A stretch of 64,000 bases of DNA. Source: Candidatus Fermentibacterota bacterium (GTDB lineage: Bacteria > Fermentibacterota > Fermentibacteria > Fermentibacterales > JCC-6). Location: assembly GCA_030609965.1 (NCBI GenBank), contig JAUWSQ010000006.1, forward strand, positions 1 through 64,000. The letters run 5' to 3'. Numbering within the stretch: the first letter of the stretch is position 1; each line of letters opens with the position of its first letter. The notes beneath the pieces are model-generated. The model was given only the letters and a program-made list of their open reading frames with translations. It made no database searches and was not told where the DNA came from. The position numbers and the translations under genes were made by a program. Below, one piece after another: positions 9,180-17,525 of this stretch.

Positions 9180-9185
9180 TTCCAG

Positions 9186-9210
9186 AGGGACGGGCTTAAC
9201 GCCCGTCCCT
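9186..9210. terminator. Bidirectional intrinsic terminator
   Basis: Perfect 10-bp stem AGGGACGGGC (9186-9195) and GCCCGTCCCT (9201-9210) around the loop TTAAC, with short T runs. It lies between the convergent ends of serS and the small secreted protein gene and can serve both. Confidence 0.85.
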
Positions 9211-9231
9211 TTCACCAGCGGAATGCCGCTT

Positions 9232-9504
9232 TCAGCGTGAAGTAACCAGAATCGGCGTTGCAGAATAACACTCTACCATAAAAGCCATGGCCATAAAACG
9301 GCCTGCAAAGGCTTCTAAAGAGTAGGGATCTCTTCTGAGAGCACATTCATACAGCGCAAAAGCGGTAACATAGTCCCCATCCACCATTGCCTCTCCGGCG
9401 ATGCTGACAAAACTGTCAGCGTCGGCAGGGCAGGAAGATACGGTTACGCTGGCCAGCATTACCGACGGTAGAAGCGCTACCAGTATTAATGGTATCAACC
9501 TCAT
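9232..9504 (-). CDS. Small secreted protein with one TPR-like repeat, riboswitch controlled
   Basis: 90 residues. A clear signal peptide (MRLIPLILVALLPSVMLA) is followed by about 65 residues containing one TPR-like helical hairpin, AMVDGDYVTAFALYECALRR with DPYSLEAF after it. No enzyme motif is seen. The start at ATG 9504 has GAGGAGG about 8 bases upstream; the GTG at 9513 overlaps that site and is less likely. Two tandem cyclic-di-GMP-I riboswitch aptamers lie immediately upstream on the same strand, so expression should respond to a cyclic dinucleotide. It may be a stand-alone helper protein or the remnant of a longer TPR protein. The function is not recognised. Confidence 0.65.
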   Translation of the reverse strand: MRLIPLILVALLPSVMLASVTVSSCPADADSFVSIAGEAMVDGDYVTAFALYECALRRDPYSLEAFAGRFMAMAFMVECYSATPILVTSR

Positions 9505-9551
9505 CCTGAGCACCTCCTCAATCTGCCGGAGTTTCCCCCTTGCAGACGTCT

Positions 9552-9627
9552 GGTAACCCGGCTGTCCTTTCCGGTTTCCCGAACTTCGGACCCGTGGTTT
9601 TGCGTCCCGGAGTCTCCTCCGGTTTGC
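9552..9627 (-). ncRNA. Cyclic-di-GMP-I (GEMM-I) riboswitch, downstream aptamer of a tandem pair
   Basis: Read on the minus strand, it opens GCAAACC (9621-9627), forms a CCGGAG/CTCCGG stem capped by the GNRA loop GAGA, then GGGACGCAAA (9599-9608), a second hairpin, and closes AGGACAGCCGGGTTACC (3' end at 9552). These are the conserved blocks, tetraloop and order of the GEMM-I family. It lies about 50 bases before the ATG at 9504. A possible expression platform hairpin pairs TCTGC with GCAGA in between. Ligand choice (c-di-GMP or cGAMP) cannot be settled by eye. Confidence 0.92.
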
Positions 9628-9639
9628 ATTGAGTCAAAC

Positions 9640-9719
9640 GGTAACCCGGCTGTCCTTCCGCTTTCCCCCGAAGCGGTACGGATCCGTGGTTTTGCGTCCC
9701 GGAGTCTCCTCCGGTTTGC
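9640..9719 (-). ncRNA. Cyclic-di-GMP-I (GEMM-I) riboswitch, upstream aptamer of a tandem pair
   Basis: The minus strand shows GCAAACC (9713-9719), the same CCGGAG-GAGA-CTCCGG tetraloop stem, GGGACGCAAA (9691-9700), and AGGACAGCCGGGTTACC ending at 9640. The first 36 bases are identical to the second aptamer while the P3 hairpin differs in sequence but keeps pairing, as expected of two functional copies. A GGCGGT/ACCGCC hairpin (9722-9738) directly precedes it. Confidence 0.92.
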
Positions 9720-9818
9720 GTGGCGGTGCTCTACCGCCTGTTCATATACTTATGACTAATTTCACTAATGTAAAGGCAGGCAAATATGTATACTTTGGAT
9801 CAGACAACTTTCAGTTCG

Positions 9819-11291
9819 TCAAGATATCTTCCTTACGAACCTGTCATAAAGATCTATGAAAATTCGTCTTGCTGTCATTTCTCCTTTTGTCCGGCATCTC
9901 CCGCTGAGGATTCGACCGAACATTCCAATAAATCCTATAGGATGGAAAAGGAGCCTGGTCAGGTAGAAATGCAGATAAGTATTCTTGCGAAACCTGTTCA
10001 GTTTTCCGTAATCACTTCTCCATACAGGTGAAAAGCAGAGTTCGTCTATTTCAGAGAATCCCTGCAGTTCTGGACTCTCCATTGACGGAGTTCCCGGAAA
10101 AGGGGTCATTATAGGCATTACAACCTCATCCACGCCAGTTCTGGCAAGTTTTCTTATGAACGCCCTTGTTTCCCTTCTGTCAGGCGGTATCTCCCCTGGA
10201 GTTCCTGCCACAAAAAAGCAACAGGTCGCGATCCCAAGGTCAGAAGCTTTTCTGATAAGCACTGGCACCCGTTCGATATCAGCTGTCTTGTTCATAAGTG
10301 CCAGAACCCGTGTTGAGCCGGATTCGGGAGAGAGGGAGAAGTACCTGCAGCCAGCCTTCGCAAGAAGCTCCAGTAACTCCTTATCAAGGGTTTCCATTTT
10401 CAGTCCGGAGGGAAAACAGAATGTAATATTCATTTTCTGATCAAGGATACCCCTGCAGATACCTTCAACCCTTTTCCTGCTTATCGCGAAATTCTCGTCC
10501 TGAAGGTGGAAATCCGTGATCCCATACCTGTCTATATAAAACCGAAGTTCCTCAAGAACCCTGTTTGTACTTTTAGCAAGCCAGTGTCCCCCGCTCATCT
10601 GTGGTGCCTGGCAGAATGAACATTTGTATGGACACCCTTTTGATGTAAGGATGTTCATGTATCGAACGCCGCGCATGGCCGGGCCGTGTCCATAGCCGAG
10701 TTTCCAGTAGTTTTCCAGAGGGAGCAGATCAACGGCAGCAAACGGCTGAGAATCCATATCTACTGTGTACTTCTCTTTCCTGTCAACAAATAATTCCGGG
10801 GTAACAAGACCATCAAGAGAACTGAGTTCAGTTTTTCCTTCCAGATAGGATAAAAGAGCAGGAACTCGCTTTTCTCCCTCGCCTAGAACCACATAATCCG
10901 CTCCTGCTTTTATAAATTCCTCCGGTACGAAGGTCGTGTGGTAACCGCCGACAATCACCGGTCTGCCCGCATTCCGGATCTTCAGTTCCCGGACGATCTC
11001 CATACACATGGAATGCTCTCCGGCACAGTGTACAGAAACGCCCGGAATGCAATCATCCGCCACCCTGTCAGCTATCTCAGATGGAGTAAGTCCTCTGGCT
11101 CTGAAGCGGTTTCGAAAGGTGTAGAAACGATGAGGGCGGGAGCCATAGGCATCGATTATCTCTACATCGTAACCAGACTCCCTTACGCTGGCGGCCAGAT
11201 AGGCGAGTCCGGATGGAATTCCTGGAATACTACCGTAAAAATCCTTCTTCAGATGGACTACCGGAGGGCGTATCAGTGTAAGCTTACTCAT
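9819..11291 (-). CDS. B12-binding domain radical SAM protein
   Basis: 490 residues. The N-terminal cobalamin-binding-like domain runs to about residue 150 (VIVGGYHTTF, ADYVVLGEGE) and the radical SAM core carries CxxxCxxC at C220, C224 and C227 (SKGCPYKCSFC), plus LSPESGSTRVL and VAGTPGE for SAM binding. The C-terminal tail has a basic, aromatic helix (YLHFYLTRLLF) that could meet a membrane. It overlaps the preceding radical SAM gene by 8 bases, so the two are co-expressed. By family it may methylate or cyclise a lipid-like or glycan substrate; the actual substrate is unknown. Confidence 0.85.
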   Translation of the reverse strand: MSKLTLIRPPVVHLKKDFYGSIPGIPSGLAYLAASVRESGYDVEIIDAYGSRPHRFYTFRNRFRARGLTPSEIADRVADDCIPGVSVHCAGEHSMCMEIVRELKIRNAGRPVIVGGYHTTFVPEEFIKAGADYVVLGEGEKRVPALLSYLEGKTELSSLDGLVTPELFVDRKEKYTVDMDSQPFAAVDLLPLENYWKLGYGHGPAMRGVRYMNILTSKGCPYKCSFCQAPQMSGGHWLAKSTNRVLEELRFYIDRYGITDFHLQDENFAISRKRVEGICRGILDQKMNITFCFPSGLKMETLDKELLELLAKAGCRYFSLSPESGSTRVLALMNKTADIERVPVLIRKASDLGIATCCFFVAGTPGEIPPDRRETRAFIRKLARTGVDEVVMPIMTPFPGTPSMESPELQGFSEIDELCFSPVWRSDYGKLNRFRKNTYLHFYLTRLLFHPIGFIGMFGRILSGRCRTKGEMTARRIFIDLYDRFVRKIS

Positions 11292-12774
11292 GCTGATCAG
11301 ATTCCATTGCGGAAGTGTCCTCCCTCTGTGTTTCCGGCTGTTTACTGTACTTTGAGGTGGCTACGAGAAGGAATCCCCTTACGTATTTTGAAAGGTCAAA
11401 ATAACTTCTTATGCTCCTTATCTTCTTCCATATAAGCCCCGGTCTCAAATAGAATTTCCGGTGCCCTCTCTGAATCAGATATTTTATCTGCTCTTCTGTC
11501 ATTCCCTCTGGAACAAAGGATACATTCTTGAAATTGAATCTGTTCTCGGTGAATTTAGCAGGAGTGATGTTACCTGAGAGAAGGTCTTCGTACACTTCAG
11601 TTCCCGGGAGGGGAGTAAGATTTACGAAAACAGCATAATCCAGAGGTATTGAACAGGCAAATTCGATCGTCCGCAGACCTTCCTCATAGGTTTCTCCAGG
11701 AATACCGAACATGAAAGTACCGTACGCTTCTATTCCAACGTCCGCAGTAAGTTCAACCGCTTGCTTTATCTGCTGGACCGTGGTTCCTTTCTTAAGTGTA
11801 TCCAGGTTTTTCTGTACGCCGGATTCAATACCGTACAGCACTCTCCAGCAGCCGGCTTTCTTCATTTCCTCCAGCAGTTCTCTATCTATGCTGTCGACCC
11901 TGGCGTTAACCGCCCAGTTGACTTTGATATTCCTTTCTATCATTTCCCGGCAGAATTCCATTGCCCTTTTCCGAGAAAGGGTAAAGGTGTCATCCCAGAA
12001 CGCTATATCGGTAACTCCATGCTCCCTGTAAAGAAGTTCTATTTCGTCTGCGATATTCGATGCGGACCTCATGCGGACATGTCTGTCGGTATGACAGAAT
12101 GTACAATTATACGGGCATCCCCTTGCCCCTATGATATTAGCATGTGGAAGACTCTTGTAGAAAGTCGGGGATGGAATGTAAGACTTGATATCAACAAGCT
12201 CATGGGACGGGAAAGGCAGATAATTGATGTCTTCCGTAATAGCTCTTGATCCGGTTTCAACCAGGAGATTGTTCTTATGGAACATGATGCCGCTCACGCA
12301 ATCGAGAGATTCTTCTCTCTCGATGCAGGCGGCTATTTCCCGCATAGTGTACTCTCCCTCACCGATGACGATCATATCTATTCCGCTGCACTCGTCAAAG
12401 CACTTCTCTTTCCAGAGAGTGGGGTGGATGCCTCCCGCTACGATGAGTATTTCCGGGAAACACTTCTTCAGCTCGTTCAGCATCCATCTGGAATTCTCCC
12501 AATCGACGCTGGTAAGTGTTACTCCGATTATTTCAGGACTTATCTCGGTTATCTTGTCAATCATCTTTTCCAGTGAGTAGAAGAGCCCTTCCATGTATGT
12601 AACTTCATGTCCATCCTCTTTAAGAAAGGGGGCAAGGTACAGCAGAGAAGGGGATGGAACAACGTTTACCAGAGGTTTTATTTTCAGCCATTTGAAGGGA
12701 AATCGTCGGATATTCATGAAATCATGCTGATCCTGTTCCCAGACAGCGGGCATGGTCAATAGTACTATTTTCAA
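11284..12774 (-). CDS. B12-binding domain radical SAM protein
   Basis: 496 residues, starting at TTG 12774. It has a Rossmann-like cobalamin domain (IVAGGIHPTL, IDMIVIGEGEY) and the radical SAM cluster at C220, C224 and C227 (GARGCPYNCTFC). The SAM-binding GIESGVQKNLDTLKKGTT and FGIPGETYEEGLRTIE are closely similar to those of the protein at 17501-18946, so the two are paralogues. Its C-terminus ends with the FYLRPGLIWKKI element also seen in the protein at 1472. It forms a two-gene unit with the 9819 gene and is divergent from a GT2 gene. The substrate is unknown. Confidence 0.85.
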   Translation of the reverse strand: MKIVLLTMPAVWEQDQHDFMNIRRFPFKWLKIKPLVNVVPSPSLLYLAPFLKEDGHEVTYMEGLFYSLEKMIDKITEISPEIIGVTLTSVDWENSRWMLNELKKCFPEILIVAGGIHPTLWKEKCFDECSGIDMIVIGEGEYTMREIAACIEREESLDCVSGIMFHKNNLLVETGSRAITEDINYLPFPSHELVDIKSYIPSPTFYKSLPHANIIGARGCPYNCTFCHTDRHVRMRSASNIADEIELLYREHGVTDIAFWDDTFTLSRKRAMEFCREMIERNIKVNWAVNARVDSIDRELLEEMKKAGCWRVLYGIESGVQKNLDTLKKGTTVQQIKQAVELTADVGIEAYGTFMFGIPGETYEEGLRTIEFACSIPLDYAVFVNLTPLPGTEVYEDLLSGNITPAKFTENRFNFKNVSFVPEGMTEEQIKYLIQRGHRKFYLRPGLIWKKIRSIRSYFDLSKYVRGFLLVATSKYSKQPETQREDTSAMESDQHE

Positions 12775-12953
12775 TTTATAAGCATCTTTCCGTGTTCTTT
12801 GAACTCCAGCAGCGGGTAATTCCGCGGCAGTGAGAAAATATACGATATCCGGGCTATGGTGTTAATCCTTTCCCCAGGACGTTCCCTTGGTTATCATCGG
12901 TACCTGGATATGATGAGACCGCCTGTCAGAGCAAAAGTCTAACTTTCACGAAG
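12775..12953. other. Intergenic region between divergent genes
   Basis: About 180 bases separating the leftward radical SAM pair from the rightward GT2 gene. It must hold promoters for both directions, but no clear -35/-10 pair or operator could be picked out. Confidence 0.3.
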
Positions 12954-14006
12954 GTGTGTATCCTGAAAAAAACAAGAGAAATAACTGTGGTGATTCCAGC
13001 CTACAACGCGGAAGCGACCCTGATAAGTTGCCTGTATTCTCTTCGCAAGCAAACCGCAAAACCTTCTCAGATCATTCTGGTGGATGACTGCTCCACAGAC
13101 AGAACAGCGGCTATAGCTTCCGATGCAGGTATTGATATCCTGTCCTTCTCCGAGCGCGGGGGGCCTGCAATTGCAAGGAATGCCGGTGCAGAAAGGGCTG
13201 CGGGAGACATAATACTTTTTCTTGACGCGGACGTAGTTGTTCCGGTTGATCTCGTTGAAAGGATTTCCGACTGTTTTCTCTCTGACAGCAGCACTGTTGC
13301 CGTCCAGACAGTTTACTCACCCTATTGCCCTGCGGAAGATATTATTTCGGGGTATCAGAATTTCTATTATTACCATTCCCTTACAAGAATTAAGGGAAAT
13401 TCAACTGCGACTTTTGCAACCTGGTGTGCAGCAATATTGAGAGATACTTTTATTGAGATTGGCGGCTTTAACACAAGCATTCCGGAGCCTACCGTTGAGG
13501 ATGAGGAGCTGGGTTACGAAATAGCAGACAGGGGCAAGAAAATCGCACTCGTAAGGGATATCCAGGTAACGCATCTTGCTTCATATACAATATCTCAGTT
13601 CATCAGGCGGAGATACAGAATGGCCAGGGCTCAGGCAAAGAGCGGGTGGAGATCTATAAAAGAAAGGTTGCTGAAGAGATACATCAACATCAGAGAAACC
13701 GGAACCCATCACAGCAGATGGGTTGTACTGAGCATACTGCTTGTTCTGGGCGCTGGTTTCCTCTTTGCAGCATTCCTGGTCAGTAAGGTACTCGGATTAT
13801 CCGGTTTTCTATGGTTTCCCGTCGCTGCTTTTGCAGCGATTATTCTTTCTCTACTGTGCCACATTAATTTTTTCCGCTGTGCGGTTTCTCATTTCGGAAT
13901 GAAGATTCTTCCCGGTTATATGCTGCTGTGTCTTCTTGATATGGCTATCCTTGGCTGGGGAGTTATTGCAGGAACAGTTCAGTTCATGACAGGAAAGCAT
14001 TACTGA
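12954..14006 (+). CDS. Glycosyltransferase family 2 with C-terminal membrane helices
   Basis: 350 residues. The GT-A domain begins ITVVIPAYNAEATL, has VDDCSTDRT for nucleotide binding, FLDADVVVP as the metal-binding DxD, and PTVEDEELGYEIADRG as the acidic catalytic region. Residues from about 255 form three or four hydrophobic helices, anchoring it to the inner membrane. It is closely related in layout to the protein at 16515. The GTG start at 12954 is weakly supported; a CTG at 12963 is an alternative. It converges on the next gene with only 3 bases between stops and no terminator. Confidence 0.85.
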   Translation: MCILKKTREITVVIPAYNAEATLISCLYSLRKQTAKPSQIILVDDCSTDRTAAIASDAGIDILSFSERGGPAIARNAGAERAAGDIILFLDADVVVPVDLVERISDCFLSDSSTVAVQTVYSPYCPAEDIISGYQNFYYYHSLTRIKGNSTATFATWCAAILRDTFIEIGGFNTSIPEPTVEDEELGYEIADRGKKIALVRDIQVTHLASYTISQFIRRRYRMARAQAKSGWRSIKERLLKRYINIRETGTHHSRWVVLSILLVLGAGFLFAAFLVSKVLGLSGFLWFPVAAFAAIILSLLCHINFFRCAVSHFGMKILPGYMLLCLLDMAILGWGVIAGTVQFMTGKHY

Positions 14007-14009
14007 TAC

Positions 14010-14756
14010 TTAAATTCTTCTGAAAATGTATCTGACAAGAGTACGCAGAACTGAAAGGCCGTATGGAACCGGTTTAAGGCTCGAAAATCCTTCTCCATGT
14101 ATTGTGGGAATGGGGACTTCTTCAATGGTAAGGCCTGCCCTGATCGCTCCCACAAGCATTTCCGAATCAAAATTGAAGGTATCCGAGTAACTTTTGTAGG
14201 GTATCTTCTCAAGAGCATTCCTGCTATAGGCTTTGTAACCACTGTGATATGATGTAAGTTTTCGTCTGAAAACCATGTTTTCAATAGCGTTCAGGCAGAT
14301 CGTTCCGTAATACCTTGTCCGCGACATACCACCTGTCCGCATGTCTCCAAAAAGGATTCTGCTGCCGCCGACAACGTCGGCACCACTATCAAACGGAATA
14401 AGCATCGGCCTTAGGTACCCCGGGGGGTACTGACCATCTGAGTGAAGCATCACAGCAATGTCACCATTGTTTTCCAGAATCCAGTTGAAGGCAGTTTTCT
14501 GAACTCCGCCGTAACCCCGGTTCACAGGATGCTGCAGAAGGGAGATCTTCGGGAATTCTTTCGCAAGTCTGCGCGTAAGGTCGGCGGTTCCATCTGAAGA
14601 GCCGTCATCAATAACAAGAACAGTATTCAGTATTTCCATCGTTTCCGGTGGTATATCCCTGATTACTTTCTCCATAAGCAGTTCTGCATTGTACGCAGGC
14701 ATGTAGCAAATGGTTTTATAGTTCTCCAAAGTACAATCCCTTTCTGAAAAGTTCAT
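14010..14756 (-). CDS. Glycosyltransferase family 2, polyprenyl-phosphate sugar synthase type
   Basis: 248 residues without clear membrane helices. TICYMPAYNAELLMEKVI, LVIDDGSSDGTADLTRRL, AVMLHSDGQYPP (metal-binding DxD-like SDGQ) and LTSYHSGYKAYSRNAL match the dolichol-phosphate mannose synthase-like branch of GT2. Such enzymes make polyprenyl-phosphate sugars that a GT-C enzyme then uses on the outer face of the membrane. The 4-base overlap with the upstream GT39-like gene fits exactly that donor-maker and user pairing. Confidence 0.87.
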   Translation of the reverse strand: MNFSERDCTLENYKTICYMPAYNAELLMEKVIRDIPPETMEILNTVLVIDDGSSDGTADLTRRLAKEFPKISLLQHPVNRGYGGVQKTAFNWILENNGDIAVMLHSDGQYPPGYLRPMLIPFDSGADVVGGSRILFGDMRTGGMSRTRYYGTICLNAIENMVFRRKLTSYHSGYKAYSRNALEKIPYKSYSDTFNFDSEMLVGAIRAGLTIEEVPIPTIHGEGFSSLKPVPYGLSVLRTLVRYIFRRI

Positions 14757-16513
14757 TCCGGGCAGGGCATGTGCAAATATGCATAGTATTCCATATCCCT
14801 GGTAGGCTCAATTGCCTGTGATCCTTCCTGCGTCCATGGCTCAATATGGAAACTGTTTCCATCGTACCAGTAAAGGTAGGGTGTTCTTCCCGGATAAGCC
14901 CGCATGAATCGTATGTCCTCGGCGGTAGTTTGATGAGCACAATAGATTATTTCGTTGTCAAGATAGGGGGAATTGAAGTTCATGCCGCTGGAGATATTTG
15001 GGTAACCGTACTGTCCCGCCTGCATGAAAACTATAGATGGAATTTCAACAAAATTTGATGCTGTTATCATGGGTTGCTTATCGATGGTTTGCCATGGGCC
15101 GGATCTAAGTGCTATTCCCTCTGGCAAATATACGAACAGAGTAATCAGAAACAGACAGAAGACAAAGACAGTAACCATGTTACTTCCTTCCACCCCTCTT
15201 TTTCTTCTGGCGAACTTCACCGCTTCGCTCAGTCCCAGAACCGAAAGAAGCAGGAGAATGGGCAGGAAAGTGAAGTAATGTCTGGGTCCGTAATCAATGG
15301 CCGGGTAGTAATGAAGGAACATCAGGAACATGATCATCACAAGGGGGACATAAAGCAGGAGAATGCGCCTGTCCTTTCGCGCCCTCCGAAGCGCCAGAAA
15401 TATTGGAAAGAGGGACAGAAACGGCCATCCGAACAAGATAGTACTTCCAGATACTATCTGCCTTGCAACGTTGAGCAACCCTCTTTGGGGTGTATGCGCG
15501 TAGTCTCCGTACACAGGAAACCAGGCCTTGTCCGGTCCGAAACCTATCAGTTTGCCTCCTCTGACCAGATCGTATCCGGCGTGGAGGGGGTTTCCGGTGT
15601 AGTAAGTGTTTGACAGCAGAAACAGCGTGAATGGTATTGCAGCAGCAGCGGCAGCCGGGGCCAGTATACGGAACCACCTGTCCCGACACCCCGCTATAAC
15701 CGCGAACGGGATGAAGAACAGCCAGACGAGAACAGGATAAGGTTTCGTTGCAAATGCAAGTCCTATAAGAAAGCCCCCTGCAAAGCTATACGCAACCGAT
15801 GCTCCCTTTACCCTCCTTGAGATCATGTAAAGTGACCAGGTAATCAGCATAAGGTTCGTATTGTGGGCCATGAATGTACTTGTCATGAACAGAAAGAATG
15901 GGGATAGAACAAGTAGAATAACACTGATTCTGGCAACGGTCTCCCCCGCCCAGAGCCTTATCAGAAGAAAAATTCCTATAAGGGAAAGTAATCCTTCAAG
16001 AGGACCGAGGAGAGGTGCCGCTCCAGCGGCGGTGAAGGGTGCCATCAACAGCGAGTGAAGAGGTGTATAGACAATAAACCACATATTATTCCTGAAGATG
16101 AAATGCTGGAATGGAAAAAAGTCCATTGGGCTATCAACAATAGGGGCTGGAGCTGCAAGCTGCCCGGCTGCGTAAATTTTTGATTGAAAATAATATGCAG
16201 CCTCATCACCTCCTTTGGGAATTCCCTCAAGAGGATCGTAAGCCATCCAGATGGAAAAAACAGCAAGAATAGCGAGAAGAAGCCCCAGGAACCTGGTTGT
16301 AGAAGGTTTCCTGATTTTTCCCAGAATCACCCTGACAAGATCCCGGTCGGTCCTTCGGGCGAGATGCAGAGCAAAACAGACAGCTGCGGAAACCAGCAGG
16401 ATGAGTTGAGCGAAATCGTCCAATGGACCGCGCTGGACAATATCCATGAATCTGTATCCGATAAAGAGAACTGTAAGAAGTATGCCCGCAGGCAGTAAGG
16501 TTCGAGTTCGCAA
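14753..16513 (-). CDS. GT39/PMT-like polytopic membrane glycosyltransferase
   Basis: About 586 residues with roughly ten or more membrane helices and a large C-terminal soluble part. The first outer loop has the acidic pair in PKGGDEAAYYFQSKIYAAGQ, the hallmark of GT-C enzymes of the PMT/ArnT type that take sugar from a polyprenyl phosphate and place it on a protein or lipid outside the membrane. The start is uncertain: no ATG is available, TTG 16513 follows the upstream stop directly, and a TTG at 16570 would overlap that gene by 56 bases. It is coupled to the DPM1-like GT2 gene downstream. Confidence 0.75.
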   Translation of the reverse strand: MRTRTLLPAGILLTVLFIGYRFMDIVQRGPLDDFAQLILLVSAAVCFALHLARRTDRDLVRVILGKIRKPSTTRFLGLLLAILAVFSIWMAYDPLEGIPKGGDEAAYYFQSKIYAAGQLAAPAPIVDSPMDFFPFQHFIFRNNMWFIVYTPLHSLLMAPFTAAGAAPLLGPLEGLLSLIGIFLLIRLWAGETVARISVILLVLSPFFLFMTSTFMAHNTNLMLITWSLYMISRRVKGASVAYSFAGGFLIGLAFATKPYPVLVWLFFIPFAVIAGCRDRWFRILAPAAAAAAIPFTLFLLSNTYYTGNPLHAGYDLVRGGKLIGFGPDKAWFPVYGDYAHTPQRGLLNVARQIVSGSTILFGWPFLSLFPIFLALRRARKDRRILLLYVPLVMIMFLMFLHYYPAIDYGPRHYFTFLPILLLLSVLGLSEAVKFARRKRGVEGSNMVTVFVFCLFLITLFVYLPEGIALRSGPWQTIDKQPMITASNFVEIPSIVFMQAGQYGYPNISSGMNFNSPYLDNEIIYCAHQTTAEDIRFMRAYPGRTPYLYWYDGNSFHIEPWTQEGSQAIEPTRDMEYYAYLHMPCPE

Positions 16514-16514
16514 A

Positions 16515-17525
16515 TCAGTATTTTCTGCCGGACAGATGCATAATAAGGCCACTAAGCAATGCAGGTACAATAAGCAGAAGGTCGGGCAAAGTTATGAGAG
16601 ATGCTTTAAACCCTTTCATCCCTGCCTCCCTTATGGATGCAAGCCAGAATCCAGCATGACCCGTTGTCAGTATTAAGAAACCAGCAGCAGCCAGCCATAT
16701 TCCCCATTGCGATGCTGCGGCATATACAACAAGTCCGGCAGGTATCAGCCATATACTCACTGCCCCTGAAAGAACAGGCAGCATTTCAAGAGGAGTTGCC
16801 ATTGAAACAGATGGAACCGCATGATCTCTGCTTCTTCTAAGAAGGTAGAGGACTTTAGATTTCATCATCTTCCAGTCGTACTTCATCAAATCAGAGAAAG
16901 TATACTCCCTGAGATGGTAAACCTCTATCTCGGGCGCCATCAGAATTCTACCCCCTCCGCCAACAAGCCTTGCGGCAAAATCTGCATCCTCCACAGTGGC
17001 TCCGGGAATCCTGTCATCAAAACCTTTCAGCTCCAGGAAAACAGATCTTTTTACCGCGAAAAAGAATGTACCGCAGCCTGTAATGAAATCACTGCCTATT
17101 CTTCTTGTAAAAGTGTAATAGTAGTAGAAGTTCTTGTAGAACGTTGCGGGATGGTTTCCTGCAGCAACATGGCTATATGTAGCCTGAACAGCCGCGAATC
17201 CCTGATTGATGCGCTGCTGAAGTTTATCTCGCCAGCCGGAAGGGACAACAGCGTCGCTGTCTACGAACAGCACCCATTCTCCTGCAGCTGCCAGGGCGCC
17301 TGTGTTCCTTGCCCCTGCTGCTCCGGAGCTCCCGGAGTTGGGATAAACCTTAGCTCCGAACTGTGCGGCTATCTCCCCGGACCTGTCATCCGATCTGTCA
17401 TCTACTACAATGAATTCATCCCGGTCAAGCAGTTCTTTCCTCAAGGGCTCCAGAACAGCTTCAAGGGTCTTCTCGCTGTTATGAACAGGTACTACTACTG
17501 TTATTGATGTAATGATTTTTCCCAT
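16515..17525 (-). CDS. Glycosyltransferase family 2 with C-terminal membrane helices
   Basis: 336 residues from ATG 17525 (MGKIITSITVVVPVHNSEKT). Motifs are VVDDRSDDRSGEIA, FVDSDAVVPSGW (DxD) and PGATVEDADFAARLVGGGG, then three hydrophobic helices near the C-terminus. It resembles the GT2 at 12954 in order and length and may be a paralogue acting on another sugar of the same glycan. An upstream in-frame start at 17579 would add 18 residues and increase overlap with the radical SAM gene; the shorter start still overlaps it by 25 bases, implying coupling. Confidence 0.85.
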   Translation of the reverse strand: MGKIITSITVVVPVHNSEKTLEAVLEPLRKELLDRDEFIVVDDRSDDRSGEIAAQFGAKVYPNSGSSGAAGARNTGALAAAGEWVLFVDSDAVVPSGWRDKLQQRINQGFAAVQATYSHVAAGNHPATFYKNFYYYYTFTRRIGSDFITGCGTFFFAVKRSVFLELKGFDDRIPGATVEDADFAARLVGGGGRILMAPEIEVYHLREYTFSDLMKYDWKMMKSKVLYLLRRSRDHAVPSVSMATPLEMLPVLSGAVSIWLIPAGLVVYAAASQWGIWLAAAGFLILTTGHAGFWLASIREAGMKGFKASLITLPDLLLIVPALLSGLIMHLSGRKY

